From: Proteiniphilum sp.
GTDB taxonomy: Bacteria > Bacteroidota > Bacteroidia > Bacteroidales > Dysgonomonadaceae
Assembly: GCA_031284475.1 (NCBI GenBank)
Contig: JAISZV010000164.1
Coordinates: forward strand, 1-9,858
DNA: 9,858 nucleotides
Direction: 5' to 3'
Shown: positions 1 through 5,740 of the stretch, one piece after another
How the letters are laid out: each line of letters starts with the position of its first letter
How positions within the stretch are numbered: position 1 is the first letter of the stretch
Program-made: the position numbers and the translations under genes
Notes under the pieces: model-generated
The model's input: the letters and a program-made list of their open reading frames with translations, nothing else
Told to the model about the DNA's origin: nothing
Database searches by the model: none

Positions 1-100
1 GCGATTTCAACTCTCCGCCACAATAATGCATTGCAATAACAGGTTGCATTGCAAAGACCGCCATGATGGGGAGTAATAATATAGCTGCTATTCTATTCAT
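1..100 (-). CDS. Small exported HYC-type protein, 5' part only
   Basis: The minus strand reads an ATG at 100-98 and stays open to the left edge, giving 33 codons and one extra base; the rest of the gene lies outside. The peptide has an export signal: Met-Asn-Arg, then a hydrophobic run (IAAILLLPIMAVFAM) and a likely cleavage zone around QPVIA. Directly after comes MHYCGGELKS. A His-Tyr-Cys triplet right after a signal peptide is the hallmark of the small Bacteroidota family known as HYC_CC_PP, whose later CC and PP motifs would be off the window. Family function is not established to my knowledge. A TAnnTTTG box lies 60 bp upstream, so the gene probably has its own promoter and is not simply read through from the polyferredoxin gene. 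Start choice is supported by the signal peptide beginning at this Met. The family call rests on one motif. Confidence 0.6.
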   Translation of the reverse strand, partial: MNRIAAILLLPIMAVFAMQPVIAMHYCGGELKS

Positions 101-160
101 CTGCACTCGCTTACCGAAATCTCTATAATCGGTACGATAAAAAAATACTTAATAAGTTTA

Positions 161-168
161 CAAAAGTA
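161..168 (-). promoter_or_regulatory. -7 promoter box for the HYC-type gene
   Basis: Minus strand reads TACTTTTG, an exact match to the Bacteroidetes -7 consensus TAnnTTTG. It is 60 bp upstream of the ATG at 100, which implies a leader of about 50 nt. A -33 TTTG is not clear; only a T-rich stretch is present at the expected distance. Confidence 0.5.
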
Positions 169-208
169 TCAATTATTTTCTGACATAAAAATTAAAATAG
201 AGGGAAAT

Positions 209-1789
209 TCAGAATCCGAAATCGTCTATCATAATATCCTCCGCTTCTTCGTGTTCGATCTTGATGTTATTTTGTGACCGCAATCCCTCTACATAGACGG
301 CTTTATGGGGAATGGCGGGACAGACATATTCGCAACCGCCGCAACCTACGCATATCTCCGGACTGATTTCGGGAATGGTCAGTATACCTTTATAGGGAAC
401 CATATGCAGGGCCTGCGTGGGGCAGTGTTCTGAGCAGGCGCCGCAACTTGTCTCGTCGTGGTAGACGATGCAGTTCTCAATGATCAGTTGCACCTGTCCC
501 ATTTGGGTATGTTTTTTTTCTTCTTTCGTCAGGGGAAGGATGGCTCCGGTAGGGCATACCTCTCCGCAGATGGTACAATCGTAGTTGCAGAAACCGTGAT
601 TGAAGTAGAGTTTCGGCTGCATCATTCCTCCCGGCCCGTATTCCAGAAAAGCAGGTTTGATCACGTGCGACGGGCATTTACTCACGCAAAGATGGCAGGA
701 GATGCATTTCTCCCGCAGGTGATCGAAGGTAGACGCTCCCGGTGGAGCAATGGGATTCTGTCGTTTGAACTCTCTTTTCGGGAGCATTTCTTCGGGAAAT
801 ATTTCCTGTGCGATAAGGTTTCCTGCCGCCAGCCCCGCAACTATGGAAGCGGACAGGAAACGGCGTTTCGACTCGTCCGCCGGTTTCTCTTCTTTCACGT
901 TACCGTATGCAGGATTTATCGCAAGCGATGCATCGCCGGTTATAGCTATATCGGCCTTCTTTTTTTCCGGCCTGACAAAGGCGTATTTCATCGCGTCGCG
1001 CTTACAACTCTCTATGCAATTGAAACAAGCGACGCAACGGCTGTAATCGACCTGCTTGTTTTTCGAATCAATACAGGAGGCTTTGCACTTCATAGCGCAT
1101 AATCCGCACCTATTGCATTTTTCGTCTACGAACCGTACCTTAAAAAAGGAGTATTTGCTCAGAAAACCGAGAACGGTTCCCGCGGGGCAGATAGTGTTGC
1201 ACCACGTCCTGCCGTTGCGCCATGCCAGGTAACCTATAACTAACAGAGTGACAAGGGCGGTTACGAGGGAAAAGACGCTCAAGGTATAGACGCTGACTTT
1301 GTAAAAAGTAAAATTGTTGAACGAGGTGAAAATGACTTCCAGTAGATTGTTCCCTGCAAGATAAGCAGGCCGGAGCAGATGGGTGGCTATCCTTCCGTAA
1401 GCGCCGTAGGGATCGAGCAGTCCCAGCAGAAAGGTGAATCCGAAGATGAACGCCAAAGCCGTACCCGCCAGTACGCCCCATCGAAGTATGGTTTTGGCTT
1501 TACTGTACCGGTATCTTTTTTTTCTGTGAAATTTTTTGGAAAGCCACGCCACTATGTCCTGATAGACGCCCATAGGGCAAACGGATGAACAGTAAACCCT
1601 GCCGAAAATGAGGCTAAGCGCCGCCAATGATACCGTAATGGCGACATTGAGGGCCAGAAGCGCCGGGATCAATTGTATTTCGGCCAAAAAACCGAGGCAA
1701 TCGGGCAGGGATTCCCTGAAATCCAGAAAATAGAGCGTAATCGCTATAAACAGGATCAGAGAGAACGTAATGCGAATTTTTTTCAACAT
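209..1789 (-). CDS. Membrane polyferredoxin, NapH-like half fused to a NapG-like half
   Basis: This is a 526-residue membrane iron-sulfur protein, probably an electron conduit between the inner membrane and a periplasmic partner. Hydrophobic helices lie near residues 6-22, 41-62, 103-124 and 168-188. Two CxxxCP motifs of the NapH/NosR/CcoG type follow helices (GRVYCSSVCPMG, C67/C71; GRTWCNTICPAG, C197/C201). Two [4Fe-4S] sites follow (C225-C228-C231-C235 and C252-C255-C258-C262). A charged linker leads to SKRRFLSASIVAGLAAG (R309-R310), which looks like a twin-arginine leader with its hydrophobic core. The second half has clusters at C362-C372, C401-C412, C449-C456 (C440 a possible fourth ligand) and C480-C490, as in NapG-type ferredoxins. 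The C-terminus is acidic. It lies 116 bp downstream of the DUF362 gene on the same strand, so co-transcription is likely. The start is backed by a strong Shine-Dalgarno. Architecture is clear; electron donor and acceptor are unknown. Confidence 0.85.
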   Translation of the reverse strand: MLKKIRITFSLILFIAITLYFLDFRESLPDCLGFLAEIQLIPALLALNVAITVSLAALSLIFGRVYCSSVCPMGVYQDIVAWLSKKFHRKKRYRYSKAKTILRWGVLAGTALAFIFGFTFLLGLLDPYGAYGRIATHLLRPAYLAGNNLLEVIFTSFNNFTFYKVSVYTLSVFSLVTALVTLLVIGYLAWRNGRTWCNTICPAGTVLGFLSKYSFFKVRFVDEKCNRCGLCAMKCKASCIDSKNKQVDYSRCVACFNCIESCKRDAMKYAFVRPEKKKADIAITGDASLAINPAYGNVKEEKPADESKRRFLSASIVAGLAAGNLIAQEIFPEEMLPKREFKRQNPIAPPGASTFDHLREKCISCHLCVSKCPSHVIKPAFLEYGPGGMMQPKLYFNHGFCNYDCTICGEVCPTGAILPLTKEEKKHTQMGQVQLIIENCIVYHDETSCGACSEHCPTQALHMVPYKGILTIPEISPEICVGCGGCEYVCPAIPHKAVYVEGLRSQNNIKIEHEEAEDIMIDDFGF

Positions 1790-1797
1790 GATACTTT

Positions 1798-1804
1798 CCT
1801 CCTT
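1798..1804 (-). promoter_or_regulatory. Strong Shine-Dalgarno of the polyferredoxin gene
   Basis: Minus strand reads AAGGAGG, 8 nt before the ATG at 1789. This near-perfect anti-16S match fixes the start codon. It is notable because other genes in this window have weak or no such sequence, as is usual in Bacteroidota. Confidence 0.7.
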
Positions 1805-1832
1805 ATGAATAACATAACAGGTGATTTGGCGC

Positions 1833-1846
1833 GGAGAGTACTCTCC
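1833..1846. repeat. Perfect 14-bp palindrome between DUF362 and polyferredoxin genes
   Basis: GGAGAGTACTCTCC is self-complementary over all 14 bases. A second imperfect inverted repeat (GCGGATTATA at 1875-1884 against TATATCCGC at 1907-1915) overlaps the end of the DUF362 gene. These could form intercistronic hairpins that adjust the ratio of the two products, or the palindrome could be an operator. Neither is followed by a T-run in the reading direction, so neither is a standard terminator. Confidence 0.45.
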
Positions 1847-1905
1847 TCCCTGGCGGCGGGCGCCGGATGATATTGCGGATTATACGGGCAAGAGAGCGGA
1901 GAGGA

Positions 1906-2847
1906 TTATATCCGCACTCTTTTGATGTTCAGGTTGTCTAATTTCATTGTGCCGATGCCCAGTTCTTCTCCTTTGGCGATGTGGGCCACCTTGTCGAGCG
2001 GCATTTCACGCGCCTGATTGAAGAAATTGACGGCGGCGGTGTCAACAGCGACAATATCCTGGGAGATAAAGAGGCCTTTGGAGAGCACCACATCTGAGAG
2101 AGATTTTCCTCTTGGGCCGCTGGTCTTCATCAACCTGTACGCATCCACCACATTCAGAACCGGTTTCTTGGAATAGGTACATACGTCTGCAATACACTGT
2201 TGCAGGTCGTTGGCATGAAAATAACCCCTATCCCAGACAATTCCCATATAGTTCTTCATGGAGATGGTCAGTTGGGCGCCGCCGTGATTTTTCAGGATGG
2301 GCACATTAATCCATTTGTCGCTGTCCACGATGGCCTGGTGTATTTTGGCGGTTGTCAGGCTTTTTCCTTTGGGCAGGGAAACTGTTTTATAATATGATTC
2401 CTGATGGGCGGGTACCATTTTGGCGCCTGCTTTTTTGGCTGCCTCTTCGATACCGCTGGTGACGTAAGACTTGCGCCAGTCGTCGCAGGTATGGTCGAAT
2501 ACGCTTACTTCCGCCGCGCCGGCGTCGAAACATTGTTTGATGATTTCCTCTATCAGCTTTGGATTGGTATTGGCTGCCATCTCTACGGGCTGATCCCATC
2601 CGATATTAGGTTTTATGCACACCTTGTCGCCTTTGCTTATGAAGTTGCTTATACCCCCCATCTCGTCAATCGCCTTGCGGAACATTGCTTCCGGTTCGTC
2701 TCCCATTACCGCTACCAGGTCATATTTTCCGGCGGCGTTAGCGGTTTCAAACGACTGCGTGAGTATGCTCATCGCATCTGTTTCTTTCACTGTGGTAAAG
2801 GCCGCTCCCGTGAGAGCTACCGCTCGTAAAAAATTTCGTCTGTCCAT
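1906..2847 (-). CDS. DUF362 family protein with twin-arginine leader
   Basis: This 313-residue protein begins MDRRNFLRAVALTGAA, a twin-arginine (Tat) type leader with R3-R4, F6, L7 and a short hydrophobic core, so the folded protein is probably exported or membrane-tethered. The body matches DUF362: VCIKPNIGW near 76-84, the NTNP segment at 93-96, VPILKNHGGAQLTISMKNYMG near 182-202 and DIVAVDTAAVNFF near 264-276. Some DUF362 proteins carry their own ferredoxin domain; this one does not and has only scattered cysteines (C77, C106, C121, C218, C223). The next gene is a multi-cluster polyferredoxin, so the iron-sulfur function may be supplied in trans. No promoter box is obvious in 2848-2975, although a hairpin there separates it from the phosphoribosyltransferase gene. 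Family assignment is firm; the biochemical role of DUF362 is not established and I do not assign one. Confidence 0.85.
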   Translation of the reverse strand: MDRRNFLRAVALTGAAFTTVKETDAMSILTQSFETANAAGKYDLVAVMGDEPEAMFRKAIDEMGGISNFISKGDKVCIKPNIGWDQPVEMAANTNPKLIEEIIKQCFDAGAAEVSVFDHTCDDWRKSYVTSGIEEAAKKAGAKMVPAHQESYYKTVSLPKGKSLTTAKIHQAIVDSDKWINVPILKNHGGAQLTISMKNYMGIVWDRGYFHANDLQQCIADVCTYSKKPVLNVVDAYRLMKTSGPRGKSLSDVVLSKGLFISQDIVAVDTAAVNFFNQAREMPLDKVAHIAKGEELGIGTMKLDNLNIKRVRI

Positions 2848-2946
2848 AATCTCTTTTTATTTTGGTTGATCTTATATTTCTCTCCCGCAGGTTATCTTCT
2901 TTTGTGAAAATCCCAAGCCGGCCGATATTTCGTAGTTCATCAACCG

Positions 2947-2973
2947 TTCCGCTTTTAAAATAAAAGCGATCCG
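2947..2973 (-). terminator. Stem-loop after the phosphoribosyltransferase gene
   Basis: CGCTTTTA at 2950-2957 pairs perfectly with TAAAAGCG at 2961-2968 around a 3-nt loop. The stem is extended by CCG/CGG outside a small internal loop. It starts 3 bp past the stop of the 2976-3377 gene. The T-run lies inside the stem, not after it, so this could be a weak terminator or a 3'-end stabiliser. Confidence 0.5.
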
Positions 2974-2975
2974 GT

Positions 2976-3377
2976 TTATATTATCCAGGGAAATCTGAAA
3001 CAGGATTCGTCATAGAGCGAATAATCGGCTTTCCCATTTACGGCAAATGTTTTTATTTGCCCGGCGCCATGTAAAAGATCGATGGCGTATTGTACCGTTA
3101 CTCCCGTCTTTATGCGGTCTTCCACCAAAAGGATCGATTTGCCTTTATAGTCGAAATTGACAGGAGAGATAAGTTTTGGGCTGTCGTACTTCTGTTTCTG
3201 ATCCTGATCGCGCAGGTTGATCTTTAAGAGTTGTATTTCGACGTCCAATCGCTGATTGATGATCGCTGCCGGAATAATGCCTCCGTTGGCAATAGCCACG
3301 ATCATGTCAAAAGTTTCATGAAAAGCGATCTCACGAAACCTTTGCATGACTTCCTCAAAAGATTTTCCCGCAATCAT
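2976..3377 (-). CDS. Small purine-type phosphoribosyltransferase
   Basis: This 133-residue protein has a type I phosphoribosyltransferase fold. The PRPP-binding loop is visible as SILLVEDRIKTGVTVQ (81-96), with E86-D87 in place of the usual D-D and the T-G-x-T turn intact. IVAIANGGIIPAAII (26-40) corresponds to the first conserved glycine-rich strand-turn. The C-terminal CFRFPWII resembles the F-P-W ending of xanthine/hypoxanthine enzymes. It would join a nucleobase to PRPP, giving a nucleotide and pyrophosphate in the cytoplasm. It is shorter than typical xanthine or hypoxanthine enzymes (about 150-190 residues), and no better upstream start is visible. It follows the ECF S component gene after 72 bp on the same strand, which suggests salvage of an imported base. 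Which base cannot be read from the sequence, and a regulatory rather than enzymatic role is possible. Confidence 0.8.
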   Translation of the reverse strand: MIAGKSFEEVMQRFREIAFHETFDMIVAIANGGIIPAAIINQRLDVEIQLLKINLRDQDQKQKYDSPKLISPVNFDYKGKSILLVEDRIKTGVTVQYAIDLLHGAGQIKTFAVNGKADYSLYDESCFRFPWII

Positions 3378-3449
3378 CTTATATTGTTTCTTTGGTTTTC
3401 TCTTTTCCTGCGGATAGACAGGGCTTAGAAATGCTTCGCCGCAAGCGTT

Positions 3450-3959
3450 TTATACTTTGGTCAGCGCTTTTAATACAAAATAACCGCCTATGAGTTGAAT
3501 CAACATTCCGGGCACGCCGAGGCGGAAATCCTGAACGGCAACGGCAAAGTTTTGCGTCATGGCCCATTCTATACCGGTTCCGATCAACTGATAGGAGAGA
3601 ACGGCCAAAAGAACGCCCACCAGGGATATTTTTCCGAACTGTTTTGCAGCCAGCGCAGCGGCGACCGCCAGAATAACCGATTTGATTATGATGGCCGGCA
3701 GTACGGCTGCGGGAGGCGCCCCGAACAGCAGATAGTTGGCCAGCGGCGATAAGACGGCGGTCAGTAATCCCACGTGAATACCGTATTTATAAGCGGCTAT
3801 CAGCGTAAAGAAATAAATAGGCAGGAAGATGAATCCGCCTTGGGGTACAAGGTGTGCCAGTTGCGGTAAAAGCAGATTACCTACAATAAATGCCGCTGCG
3901 AACAGATAGGTCTTCGTGTTGCTGAGGTTTAAAGAGTACAATTTGACTGTTGTTGACAT
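3450..3959 (-). CDS. ECF-type transporter S component (substrate unknown)
   Basis: This 169-residue protein is very hydrophobic, with about five or six membrane segments (near 18-36, 41-57, 60-78, 83-104, 110-126, 148-166). Size, segment pattern and small-residue motifs such as GIHVGLLTAVLSPLANYLLFG (60-80) followed by PAAVLPAIIIK fit the substrate-binding S components of energy-coupling factor transporters. These capture a vitamin, metal or base in the membrane and rely on a shared EcfT/EcfA module encoded elsewhere; no such genes are in this window. It sits directly upstream of a purine-type phosphoribosyltransferase gene, so a nucleobase or related heterocycle is the natural guess. The gene has its own TAnnTTTG box and a structured leader of about 115 nt. 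The family call comes from overall pattern rather than a unique motif. Confidence 0.65.
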   Translation of the reverse strand: MSTTVKLYSLNLSNTKTYLFAAAFIVGNLLLPQLAHLVPQGGFIFLPIYFFTLIAAYKYGIHVGLLTAVLSPLANYLLFGAPPAAVLPAIIIKSVILAVAAALAAKQFGKISLVGVLLAVLSYQLIGTGIEWAMTQNFAVAVQDFRLGVPGMLIQLIGGYFVLKALTKV

Positions 3960-4076
3960 AATGTGTTGTTTTATATCGGTTTATTTGTTTTTATAAGCGT
4001 CGCCCCGGTTCTCTGGAAAGGAAATCATCCCTGGCGCCCGGAAATTCCTAAATATCATTATTCTTACGAATAACCT
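3960..4076 (-). promoter_or_regulatory. Structured 5' leader of the S component gene
   Basis: Between the predicted transcription start (about 4073) and the ATG lie about 115 nt. The RNA would open with a perfect hairpin, UUAUUC-GUAA-GAAUAA (4073-4058), closed by a GNRA tetraloop. It continues with a GC-rich patch unlike the surrounding AT-rich DNA (about 4043-4000), containing GGGCGCC and CCGGGGCG segments that can pair (CGCC with GGCG) and several GGAA/UUCC pairings. I could not match it to the TPP, FMN, cobalamin, purine or preQ1-I cores from memory. A metabolite-sensing leader is plausible before a transporter gene, but this is inference. Confidence 0.35.
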
Positions 4077-4079
4077 TTG

Positions 4080-4087
4080 CAAAACTA
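4080..4087 (-). promoter_or_regulatory. -7 promoter box for the S component / phosphoribosyltransferase unit
   Basis: Minus strand reads TAGTTTTG, an exact TAnnTTTG match, about 120 bp before the S component ATG. The expected -33 position is T-rich but lacks a clean TTTG. Confidence 0.5.
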
Positions 4088-4099
4088 TAAATTAAATCA

Positions 4100-4130
4100 T
4101 TGAATTGTAAAAATATGGCAGTTATTTTTG
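4100..4130 (+). promoter_or_regulatory. Plus-strand promoter-like site in the 650-bp gap
   Basis: TTG at 4100-4102 and TATTTTTG at 4123-4130 match the Bacteroidetes -33/-7 pattern with 20-bp spacing. Transcription would start near 4137 and run toward the short ORF at 4177 and the hairpin repeats. The region is AT-rich, so a chance match is possible. Confidence 0.35.
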
Positions 4131-4176
4131 TATAATAAAATAAAAATGTTATTAATCCACTGATTGTATTGTTTGT

Positions 4177-4314
4177 ATGGGATATCCCGTAAAGGATTTT
4201 AGGATTTGGGCGGTTGAAAAATCTGAAGACGACAGTTACAATAATGGAAAGATTTATAATCCATTACTATTTGGAAGAAATTGCCTACAAGAAAATTTAA
4301 CTACCACCTTCTAA
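4177..4314 (+). CDS. Candidate 45-residue ORF, unrecognised
   Basis: An ATG at 4177 opens a 45-codon frame beginning MGYPVKDFRIWA and ending in LTTTF, with its TAA inside the first hairpin repeat. The composition is protein-like (mixed charged and aromatic residues, one Cys, no low-complexity run), unlike what AT-rich spacer usually gives. A promoter-like site ends 46 bp upstream. There is no clear Shine-Dalgarno and I recognise no family. It may be a small gene, the remnant of a larger gene cut by the adjacent repeat element, or chance. No membrane segment or signal peptide is seen. Confidence 0.25.
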   Translation: MGYPVKDFRIWAVEKSEDDSYNNGKIYNPLLFGRNCLQENLTTTF

Positions 4315-4322
4315 GAAAGTGG
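4304..4322 (+). repeat. Hairpin repeat copy 1
   Basis: CCACCTTCTAAGAAAGTGG folds into an eight-position stem (CCAC/GTGG, one C/A mismatch, TTC/GAA) with loop TAA, followed by ATTT. It shares 17 of 19 bases with copy 2 at 4445-4463 in the same orientation. Confidence 0.7.
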
Positions 4323-4340
4323 ATTTGATACAATGAATAG

Positions 4341-4432
4341 GGCATAGCCCTCAAATTTTATTTTAGATTCCCTTTTTCGTAAAATGTCATCTGTTAGATA
4401 AGATACAAGAAAATATTTTTTGAGGCAAAGCC
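4341..4432. repeat. Inner imperfect inverted repeat between the two hairpins
   Basis: The arm at 4341-4364 (starting GGCATAGCCCTCAAA) matches the reverse complement of 4410-4432 (GGCTTTGCCTCAAA...) at 18 of 24 aligned positions with one gap. Each arm also holds its own small hairpin (AGGGC-ATA-GCCCT at 4339-4351; GGC-AAA-GCC at 4424-4432). The central 45 bp show no further structure. Confidence 0.45.
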
Positions 4433-4444
4433 AAAAGAGCATAA

Positions 4445-4463
4445 CCACCTCCCAAGGAAGTGG
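4445..4463 (+). repeat. Hairpin repeat copy 2
   Basis: CCACCTCCCAAGGAAGTGG has the same stem and the same C/A mismatch as copy 1 and is followed by the same ATTT. The T-A pair of copy 1 is replaced by C-G, a compensatory change that keeps the stem. An 11-bp direct repeat, TACAAGAAAAT, precedes both copies (4286-4296 and 4404-4414). Confidence 0.7.
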
Positions 4464-4609
4464 ATTTCTAATGTAAATTAAACAGAAGTAAGTAGTTCGA
4501 CAAAATTAGTTTAAATGATAATTTTTAGGCTTCAAATGCGTTATTCCAATACTAACCGCAATGATAAGTATGGGAAAGATCAAAGATCATGTAGCTTAAT
4601 TATGGGGAC
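4464..4609. other. Rest of the 3960-4609 gap, no gene seen
   Basis: This AT-rich stretch lies between the second hairpin repeat and the end of the histidine kinase gene. I see no ORF, tRNA or clear terminator. A small inverted repeat, GATC-AAA-GATC at 4579-4589, is the only structure noted. Confidence 0.5.
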
Positions 4610-5740
4610 TTACTTAAATCTCTTTAGTACAATCCTGAAAGTCGTCCCTTTTTCCGGCTCCGATCTTTTCACAAATATCTTCCCCCGGTGATTCTTCTCC
4701 ACAATCCGTTTCACAAGCGTCAGGCCAAGTCCCCATCCTCTTTCCTTTGTAGTATAGCCGGGCGAAAAAATCGTTTTGAATTTTGATTTCGGTATTCCTT
4801 TGCCGGTATCGGAAATATCGAGCAAAACCCGCTTACCCTTTTCAGATATATCGAAAGTAATAACGCCCTGTCCCTGCATAGCGTCTACCCCGTTTTTCAC
4901 AAGGTTTTCAATTACCCATCCGAAAAGCGGTTCGTTCAGGTCGGCCCATACCGGCTGTTCGGGAAACCGGGTACGAAGAACCACTTCCCGGGAAACCCGT
5001 TTTTCTATGTATGCCAGCGAACAATTTATCGCCTCCCGTAGATCCGCAGGCGTCAAAGCGGATACGGAACCGATTTTGGAGAAACGCTCCGCAATCATCT
5101 GCAAACGGGATATATCCTTATCGATTTCCGTCAGCAATTGCCGCTCCACCCCCTTCAGCTTCATGTACTCCAGCCATGCCATCAGCGATGAGATGGGCGT
5201 ACCCAACTGGTGGGCAGTCTCTTTCGACAATCCCACCCATACCCTGTTGCGTTCCGCCCGTTGCGAACGGTTCAAGGCAAAGAATGCAAGGCCGATAAAG
5301 AGGGCGATTACCCACAGTTGCAGATAGGGGTAGCGTTGCAGCATTTTCAGCGTATGGGAGTCGTCATAATAAAGCAGTTGGTTCATCTCATACAGTGCGA
5401 TGGGATCATGTTTCCGGCCGAACTCTTCCATCTTTACCTGTAGATAAGGCGCTACGCCCTTTTCGGGTATCTTGAGATTACGTGGGGTCAACTTTCCCGA
5501 ATTTTTATCATACAGTATAATGGGTATAGTAGTATTGCTCTCCAAAATCCTCAATACCAACGACATATCCATCTCTTCCTCCTGCGCCATCGACTCGGTG
5601 GCCATCGCCCAAACCTCTATCTTCCGGCGTTCCTCTTCCGCCAACTCCTTCACCAACCTGTTCGACAACCATAATGACAGCAGGGCAACAATAATTGCCA
5701 GAGTAATGAACAAAGAGGTAAGCGACTGCCGGTGTTGCAT
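4610..5740 (-). CDS. Membrane sensor histidine kinase without HAMP domain
   Basis: This 376-residue kinase has a transmembrane helix at about 7-26, a periplasmic segment of about 110 residues (27-138), and a second helix at about 139-157. The phosphoacceptor region follows almost at once: VGLSKETAHQLGTPISS with H177. The catalytic domain has an N-box (VIENLVKNGVDAM, N279 and N283), a G1 box (DISDTGKGIP, D311), an F-box and a G2 box (ERGWGLGLTLV, 333-343). All expected ATP-binding motifs are present, so it should be active. The roughly 20 residues between helix 2 and H177 leave no room for a HAMP domain. H177 is followed by Gln instead of the common Glu/Asp, while T181 is kept. The periplasmic part has no recognised fold and the signal is unknown. 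No response regulator is encoded nearby. The gene lies 137 bp downstream of the rRNA methyltransferase gene on the same strand, and no promoter box was found between them. Confidence 0.9.
   Translation of the reverse strand: MQHRQSLTSLFITLAIIVALLSLWLSNRLVKELAEEERRKIEVWAMATESMAQEEEMDMSLVLRILESNTTIPIILYDKNSGKLTPRNLKIPEKGVAPYLQVKMEEFGRKHDPIALYEMNQLLYYDDSHTLKMLQRYPYLQLWVIALFIGLAFFALNRSQRAERNRVWVGLSKETAHQLGTPISSLMAWLEYMKLKGVERQLLTEIDKDISRLQMIAERFSKIGSVSALTPADLREAINCSLAYIEKRVSREVVLRTRFPEQPVWADLNEPLFGWVIENLVKNGVDAMQGQGVITFDISEKGKRVLLDISDTGKGIPKSKFKTIFSPGYTTKERGWGLGLTLVKRIVEKNHRGKIFVKRSEPEKGTTFRIVLKRFK

Noticed and set aside
458..1102. 214-codon open frame on the plus strand
   Set aside because: It lies wholly antisense to the polyferredoxin gene, whose Cys motifs are unmistakable; the plus-strand product has no family resemblance and is explained by GC-rich codon bias on the other strand.
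2976..3377. Pseudogene call for the short phosphoribosyltransferase
   Set aside because: Although shorter than usual, it keeps the PRPP loop, the N-terminal glycine motif and the F-P-W ending, with no frameshift visible, so it reads as a complete small protein.
3996..4045. FMN or TPP riboswitch in the S component leader
   Set aside because: Short stretches such as AGGGATGATTTCC and CCGGGGCGACGC look faintly like FMN riboswitch pieces, but the leader is too short and the conserved core order is missing; no TPP CUGAGA core is present.
4286..4475. CRISPR array
   Set aside because: Only two 19-nt repeat copies, 141 bp apart, with internal structure between them; no regular spacers and no cas genes.
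4776..5327. 183-codon plus-strand frame
   Set aside because: Antisense to the histidine kinase catalytic domain with all its boxes intact; the product is rich in Ser/Arg/Pro with no domain.
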